Positions 31,956-36,716 of a DNA stretch of 36,716 nt are shown one piece after another (position 1 is the stretch's first letter; the number at the start of each line of letters is the position of its first letter). This stretch comes from an uncultured Mollicutes bacterium (lineage in GTDB: Bacteria > Bacillota_I > Bacilli_A > RFN20 > CAG-288), in NCBI GenBank assembly GCA_900549915.1, contig URQF01000003.1:1-36716 (forward strand), read 5' to 3'. Under the pieces are notes generated by a model. That model was given only the letters and a program-made list of their open reading frames with translations. It did no database searches and had not been told where the DNA came from. The translations under genes were made by a program, and so were the position numbers.

Positions 31956-33164
31956 ATGAATGCTAAAGAATATATTATTTCTCATCTTCATGATACGCTA
32001 CGAAAAAAGGGACGTCAGGAAGGCGCTAGGAGCCTGCCGTATTCCTACACCGCTCCTTGTGCAAATGGATTGTTTGATGATCTGTACTATTGGGATACTT
32101 ATTTTTTTAACAAGGCACTTCTTCTCGAAGGAGAAGAACAGAGGGTTCGTGATAATATTCTTGACTTCTGTTTCCTTATTGAACAATACGGCTTTATTCC
32201 GAATTCGGCTAATTTCGGAATGGTGAATCGCACTCAGGTACCCTATTTTATCTTGATGTGCGATGAGTATCTTTCAAAGTATCCAAGCGTAGCAAGGCAG
32301 AAGAGGCTTTTCCCTTACAGGAAAAAAGAATATGAGTTCTGGATGGCAAATCGTCTACTTCCCTGTGGGCTAAACCATTATTCCGGACATGCCGATGACC
32401 ATTTCCTTGAAGAATTTTCTAAGGTATTTACGCAGCGGGTTCATACCCTCAGCCATCCGGAATTTGATTTGAAAACAATCGGGCATAATGCAATTGCGGA
32501 ATGTGAATCAGGATGGGATTTCTCTGCCCGTTTTGATCAGCGCTGTGTTGATTTCGCCCCTGTTGATTTAAATGCCCTTCTTTATATCAATGAAGGAATC
32601 CTTGCCAAATACTCCAATAGTCCAACAGAAAAGGAGCAATACCTTTTTGCACAGAAAAAACGCAAGGAAAACAGGATGAAGTATAGGTATAAGGATGGTC
32701 TTTTCTTTAATTATAATAAAAAGAATAAAAAGACATCCTCTTTCTATCATTGTGGAATGTTCTATCCGTTCCTTGCTGACTTTACCTTTGTTAAGAATGC
32801 TTTTGAGAAACTATGTTCTAAGTTGATTTATCCAAAAGGAATTGCAGCTTCAGAGAAGATAGACAATCCTCACAATTACCAGTGGGGATTTCCGAACAGG
32901 TGGCCGAATCTTGCAATGGTTTCTTTCTTTTCCTGCCTAAACGTCAAGGAAAACGAGCTTGCTAAGGAAATCGGACTGAAATACCTTTCGACTGTAGAAG
33001 AAGCCTATTTGGAAACAGGATGCCTTTGGGAAAAATATGATGTTCTCTTTGGCGGAAAGAGCCGGAAAAACGAATATCAGGATACGGAGAGGATGGGATG
33101 GACGGCAGGCACCTATCTTGTTTTGGAGAGCGAATGCCGTAGAAGAGGGTGGATTCATGAATAA
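31956..33164 (+). CDS. GH37/GH63-like glycoside hydrolase (trehalase-like)
   Basis: Cytoplasmic (alpha/alpha)6-barrel glycosidase, no signal peptide. The start ATG has no close ribosome site. Family marks are SYTAPCANGLFDDLYYWDTY near residue 30-50, the NRTQVPY segment, and AECESGWDFSARFDQ with D188 in the position of the general acid of GH37. The C-terminal part has QWGFPNRWPNLAM and LWEKYDV, with the glutamate in EKYD as likely base. The final segment (E-x-MGWTAGTYL) contains AGG at x. Trehalose or another alpha-linked sugar is possible; family members also include mannosylglycerate-type enzymes. Its 3' end overlaps the GH3 gene by 8 bases. Confidence 0.85.
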   Translation: MNAKEYIISHLHDTLRKKGRQEGARSLPYSYTAPCANGLFDDLYYWDTYFFNKALLLEGEEQRVRDNILDFCFLIEQYGFIPNSANFGMVNRTQVPYFILMCDEYLSKYPSVARQKRLFPYRKKEYEFWMANRLLPCGLNHYSGHADDHFLEEFSKVFTQRVHTLSHPEFDLKTIGHNAIAECESGWDFSARFDQRCVDFAPVDLNALLYINEGILAKYSNSPTEKEQYLFAQKKRKENRMKYRYKDGLFFNYNKKNKKTSSFYHCGMFYPFLADFTFVKNAFEKLCSKLIYPKGIAASEKIDNPHNYQWGFPNRWPNLAMVSFFSCLNVKENELAKEIGLKYLSTVEEAYLETGCLWEKYDVLFGGKSRKNEYQDTERMGWTAGTYLVLESECRRRGWIHE

Positions 33165-35103
33165 AAGGGAACATTTGACTTCTTTTGGTTCCTGGGATAT
33201 TAAGGATAGCAAAGGGAATTTATATCGCTGCAGTGATGGACCGAACGGAATTCGTGAGGTCATAAAAGAACAGAACGGATATCAGATTGCTAAGGAAAGC
33301 GATGCCTATCCCACCTTATCTTTTCTGGGAAACACATTCGATGAGGAAATTGTCGAAAAAATCGGATATTGTCTTGGCCAGGAATGCCGGGGAAAAGGGA
33401 TTTCTCTCCTTTTAGGACCGGGAGTCAATATTAAACGGACTCCTCTTTGCGGTAGAAACTTTGAATATTTTTCTGAAGATCCTTATCTTTCCGGCCGGCT
33501 CGGGTATTCCTATATCCAGGGAGTACAAAGACATCATGTCGGTTGTGCTTTGAAGCATTTTGCCTGTAATAATCGGGAGTATGATCGCTTTTTCCAGAGC
33601 AGCGAAGTGGATGAACGGACACTTCACGAAATCTACTTCCGTCCGTTTGAAATCGCTCTGAAAGCCCATCCCTATGCTTTGATGTGTTCCTATAATCCGG
33701 TGAACGGAATTCTTGCCAGTGAGAATTCCTATCTTCTGAAAGAGGTTCTTCGACAGGAGTTTTCCTATCAAGGACTTATTATTTCGGATTGGGGAGCTGT
33801 CCGAAATCGGGCGATTTCCCTGAAAGCAGGAATTGATGTAGCCTTTCCTTACAATCCTTCTTTTTCTAGTCAGCTGGAAGAAGGATATCGGGATGGATAT
33901 CTTTCAGACAAGGAGATTGACGCTTCCTTGAATCGGATTGATCATTTTGCAGATCAAGTAAACAGGAATGAACCGACAGAAAAAGCGAATCAATATCAGG
34001 TCATGAAAGAAGCATGTCTTTCTGGAATCGTCCTTCTGAAGAACGAGGAAGGGATGCTCCCTTTATCTCCGCTGAAGAAGAATATTCTTCTTTTGGGGTC
34101 CATACTTGATCAACCGATTCTTGGTGGCGGCGGTTCTTCTCAGATTACTCCCAAGAATGAAGTAAAAAGCTTATTGAATGCTCTAACAGATATTGATCAA
34201 AGCCATAACTATTCCTACGAACAGGCTTATAGGATGCGTTATTCCTTGGTAACTCCTTTTGGATTTAAGATTGCTAGGGAAAAGGCGTATTCTGCTGATG
34301 TGGTTATCCTTGGAGTGGCAGATACGATTCTCGAGGAAAAAGAAGAGACCGATCGGACAAACTTATCTCTTGACCAGGCCTATCTTGATCTGATTGATAA
34401 AGTAGCAAGAATCAATCCGAATATTGTCTTAGTCGTTCAGTCCGGGTCTGCGGTTGATCTTTCTGTTGTTCAGAGCAAAGTAAAAGCAATCCTTCAAATT
34501 GGCTATGCTGGTGAAAGGATTTATCCGGCACTTGCTGAAATTCTTCTTGGCAAAGTATCACCGAGCGGACGTCTAGCGGAATCCTATCCTCTTTCTTTAG
34601 AAGACACCTACACGAAAGGAAAGGTGGGGAATTCCTTCAGGGAACGTTATACAGATGGAGTATTTGTCGGATATCGTTATTATTGCAGTGAAGAAATTCC
34701 GGTTCTGTATCCGTTTGGATACGGACTTTCCTATCTAAATGTCTGTTATTTATCTCTTGAGGTAAATGATAACTATCAAGTCAAAGTGCTAATCCGTAAT
34801 GATTCGGATAGGCCAGGAAAAGAAGTTGTCCAGCTTTATATCCGGGAAGTCTTTCCGTCTGTTTCCCGCCCTATTCGTGAATTGAAGGCCTTTAAAAAAG
34901 TAAGTATACTTCCACATGAAACAAAAGAAGTCGTCTTTTCTCTGTCTAAAGAAGATTTCATGTACTATTCTGTGAATCTTCATCGTTATTATCTTGAACC
35001 AGGAAGTTATGAGATTCAGATTGGCCGCAATGCCAACGATATTGTTCTGAGTAAGAAAATCAATATTCAGGTAGCAAAATGGGAAGGATATTCAAGATAT
35101 TAA
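33157..35103 (+). CDS. GH3 glycoside hydrolase (beta-glucosidase/xylosidase-type)
   Basis: Cytoplasmic enzyme of 648 residues cleaving a terminal beta-linked sugar. The start is ATG 33157, inside the end of the GH37 gene; a longer frame upstream is not used. The TIM-barrel half has GPGVNIKRTPLCGRNFEYFS, ALKHFACNN, EVDERTLHEIYFRPFE, and the nucleophile motif LIISDWGA with D211. The second half has a GH3_C sandwich (VILGVADTILEEKEETDRTN, LVVQSGSAVDLS) and a C-terminal FN3-like domain (PGKEVVQLYIREV). No signal peptide is seen, so it acts on imported oligosaccharides. The GH31 gene follows after 1 base. Confidence 0.93.
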   Translation: MNKREHLTSFGSWDIKDSKGNLYRCSDGPNGIREVIKEQNGYQIAKESDAYPTLSFLGNTFDEEIVEKIGYCLGQECRGKGISLLLGPGVNIKRTPLCGRNFEYFSEDPYLSGRLGYSYIQGVQRHHVGCALKHFACNNREYDRFFQSSEVDERTLHEIYFRPFEIALKAHPYALMCSYNPVNGILASENSYLLKEVLRQEFSYQGLIISDWGAVRNRAISLKAGIDVAFPYNPSFSSQLEEGYRDGYLSDKEIDASLNRIDHFADQVNRNEPTEKANQYQVMKEACLSGIVLLKNEEGMLPLSPLKKNILLLGSILDQPILGGGGSSQITPKNEVKSLLNALTDIDQSHNYSYEQAYRMRYSLVTPFGFKIAREKAYSADVVILGVADTILEEKEETDRTNLSLDQAYLDLIDKVARINPNIVLVVQSGSAVDLSVVQSKVKAILQIGYAGERIYPALAEILLGKVSPSGRLAESYPLSLEDTYTKGKVGNSFRERYTDGVFVGYRYYCSEEIPVLYPFGYGLSYLNVCYLSLEVNDNYQVKVLIRNDSDRPGKEVVQLYIREVFPSVSRPIRELKAFKKVSILPHETKEVVFSLSKEDFMYYSVNLHRYYLEPGSYEIQIGRNANDIVLSKKINIQVAKWEGYSRY

Positions 35104-35104
35104 T

Positions 35105-36607
35105 ATGACAATTGAGATACAGATTCGGCAAGGAGAATCCTATTATGGCCTGGCCTGTAATGAAGGCGTTCGTTTTCCGTTGACTCAATCCAGTAGCTAT
35201 GAATTTGATCTGAGAACCTATCATAGCGGAAATCAGGCGAGTTCTGTTCTTCTTTCGACAAGGGGAAAGTATATCTATAGTGACTATCCTTTCCATATCC
35301 TTGTAAAAAAAGGAATTAGGACACTCGAAGGAAAGGATATTCTGGTTAAGGAAAACGGACAGACGCTGAAGTCCGCTCACCAAGGTCTAATCAGAGACTT
35401 TTTCCATTCCGACCATCGCATTCCGGATGAGAGAAGGTTCACCAGGATTCAATACAATACCTGGATTGAAAGGGGATGGGATTGCACGGAAGAAAAAGTT
35501 CTCCAGTATGCATCATCGATTCTTGAACATGGCTATCCTGCCGGAATTCTTAGGATTGATGACTGTTGGTGCAAGGACTATGGAGAATGGGACTTTGATC
35601 CTAGTAAGTTCAAAAACCCGGGAAAGAGGGTTGAAAAGCTTCATCAGAGGGGTTTCCTTGTCATGCTTTGGTGCTGTCCGTTTGTTTCTCCGGACAGTGC
35701 TCGGTTCCGTTCGCAGGAATCTCTCTTTTTCCGGAATAAAAAAGGAGACACCGGTATCTCGCATTGGTGGAATGGCTATTCTGCTGTCTATGACAGGACT
35801 CTTCCCGAAGCAAGAAGTGCGTTTCTAGCGTCACTTTCTTTCCTTAAGGAAAAATACGGAATTGATGGCTTTAAGCTTGATGCCGGAGATCCGGAATATT
35901 ATCCAGATGATTTTGAATTCCATGGAATCGAACGTTCAAGGCAGGCTAAGGAATATGCGGCTCTTGGTGAGAAATTTCCTCTTTCCGAACTCCGTGTTGC
36001 TTTTAATAATAATCTGAAAGGAGTTGCCCATCGTCTGAGAGATAAAAACCATTCCTGGAACGAGGATGGCATCAACACATTGATACCTGATGGAATCAGG
36101 GAAGGCTTACTTGGTTATCCTTACTTCTGTCCAGATAGGATCGGAGGAGGTAGGCTTTTAGATTTTACCAAACCGGATTTTGTGTTTTCACAGGACCTTT
36201 TTGTCCGCTATGCCCAGGCCGCTGCATATAGGCCTAGGAGGCAGTTTTCTCTTATGCCTTATAAAAAATTGGATGAAGAACATTTAAAGGCAGTAAAAAA
36301 AGCCGTAGATATCCATCTTAAAAATTCCGGCCTTATCGTTTCTTTAGCCAAACGGTCTAAAGAGACAGGAGAACCGATTGTAAAGCCGTTGAATTATTTT
36401 TACCCAGGTTCAGCATATGATTCGATTAAAGACGAATTCGTTTTGACGGAGGATTTTCTTGTTGCGCCAATGGTGCAGGAAGGAACAAGCAGAGAAGTGG
36501 TGATTCCCGATGGAATCTGGGTGGATGAAACCGGAAAACAATATTCGAAAGGAACATATCAGATTGAAGTTCCGCTTAATCGTATCCCTGTTTTCCGTAA
36601 AAGGTAA
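35105..36607 (+). CDS. GH31 glycoside hydrolase (alpha-glucosidase/alpha-xylosidase-type)
   Basis: Cytoplasmic alpha-glycosidase of 500 residues, shorter than most GH31 enzymes. QYNTWIERGWD, IL-x-IDDCWCKDYGEWDF, and K-x-VEKLHQRGFLVMLW form the start of the TIM barrel. AGG sits at both x positions (35552-35554 and 35627-35629), where the family has Met. The nucleophile is D259 in GFKLDAGDPEYY. C-terminal segments include FLVAPMVQEGTSREVVIPDG. The start is ATG 35105, 2 bases after the GH3 stop. It likely removes alpha-xylosyl or alpha-glucosyl units from imported oligosaccharides. Confidence 0.93.
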   Translation: MTIEIQIRQGESYYGLACNEGVRFPLTQSSSYEFDLRTYHSGNQASSVLLSTRGKYIYSDYPFHILVKKGIRTLEGKDILVKENGQTLKSAHQGLIRDFFHSDHRIPDERRFTRIQYNTWIERGWDCTEEKVLQYASSILEHGYPAGILRIDDCWCKDYGEWDFDPSKFKNPGKRVEKLHQRGFLVMLWCCPFVSPDSARFRSQESLFFRNKKGDTGISHWWNGYSAVYDRTLPEARSAFLASLSFLKEKYGIDGFKLDAGDPEYYPDDFEFHGIERSRQAKEYAALGEKFPLSELRVAFNNNLKGVAHRLRDKNHSWNEDGINTLIPDGIREGLLGYPYFCPDRIGGGRLLDFTKPDFVFSQDLFVRYAQAAAYRPRRQFSLMPYKKLDEEHLKAVKKAVDIHLKNSGLIVSLAKRSKETGEPIVKPLNYFYPGSAYDSIKDEFVLTEDFLVAPMVQEGTSREVVIPDGIWVDETGKQYSKGTYQIEVPLNRIPVFRKR

Positions 36608-36716
36608 AAAAAGAGTATTGACCTATGTTTTTCACAATTCCGCATTGCCCCGCTCGTGAACGAATTTGCCCGGCGCTACGCCGGACGCGTTCTCTTTGCG
36701 TACGCCTACTTTGACG
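36608..36716. other. Short 3' flank with GC-rich hairpin
   Basis: No gene seen. TTGACC at about 36619 resembles a -35. CCGGCG/CGCCGG around CTA (36670-36684) forms a tight stem in a segment richer in GC than the locus. It might be the tip of a repeat or a mobile element running past the window. Confidence 0.35.

Noticed and set aside
33037..33156. A 40-residue N-terminal extension of the GH3 enzyme.
   Set aside because: It lies inside the GH37 gene, and the GH3 family sequence begins after ATG 33157.
1..36716. CRISPR arrays, rRNA genes and a replication origin.
   Set aside because: No regularly spaced repeats with unique spacers, no rRNA-like stretches and no clustered DnaA boxes were seen.

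Overview
The window looks like a chromosomal segment of a low-to-mid-GC Gram-positive bacterium, most probably an uncultivated gut member of the Bacilli. It has Shine-Dalgarno-led operons, Firmicutes-type lipoproteins, a YesMN/LplABC-type sugar locus, cre-like operators and an HPr-like protein. The most striking property is the genetic code. In the resident genes AGG sits where the protein families demand methionine: the ABC signature SLG-M-KQRLGIA, SHMT VD-M-AHIAGL and GTPA-M-TTRG, receiver DID-M-P, AraC S-M-SPNEFR, HPr KSI-M, permease EAA-M-M-DGC and GH31 IL-M-IDD. Invariant arginines in the same motifs use CGN or AGA. This matches the AGG-to-Met reassignment reported for a clade of uncultivated Bacilli (Shulgina and Eddy 2021, from memory). 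Standard-code translations of resident genes are therefore wrong at every AGG.

Layout. 1-5.8 kb: two adjacent, very large, unrecognised proteins built from a shared degenerate repeat; the first has two cysteine-rich modules. 5.9-7.7 kb (minus): BcrA-type ABC exporter (permease plus ATPase). 7.9-9.6 kb: divergent HAD phosphatase and DEDD exonuclease with a BRCT-like tail, both apparently leaderless. 9.8-10.1 kb: an HPr-like protein that lacks the catalytic histidine but keeps the regulatory serine. 10.3-12.8 kb (minus): four overlapping genes (membrane protein, RsuA-type pseudouridine synthase, zinc-ribbon protein, small protein). 12.9-14.2 kb: glyA. 14.3-14.8 kb: small membrane protein.

14.8-21.2 kb is a mobile island: a Fic protein, an HTH-nucleotidyltransferase (MNT) protein, fragments of a phage terminase, remnants of IS1595-like and IS66-like transposases, a BspA-type leucine-rich-repeat lipoprotein, and an IS of about 0.83 kb with 26-bp terminal inverted repeats. 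The three intact genes here contain no AGG codon in a manual in-frame scan, so they stand apart from the resident genes on both sides.

21.2-36.6 kb is resident again: a lipoprotein, then a carbohydrate-utilisation locus. It holds a YesM-like sensor kinase (split by a +1 frameshift), a YesN-like regulator, an LplA-like binding lipoprotein, two LplB/YtcP-like permeases, two further lipoproteins, an intrinsic terminator, and three cytoplasmic glycoside hydrolases (GH37-like, GH3, GH31). No ATPase for this importer lies in the window, so a shared MsmX-type ATPase elsewhere is likely. The logic is: sense an oligosaccharide, import it, and cleave it inside the cell, probably under catabolite repression. 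No rRNA, convincing tRNA or CRISPR array was seen.
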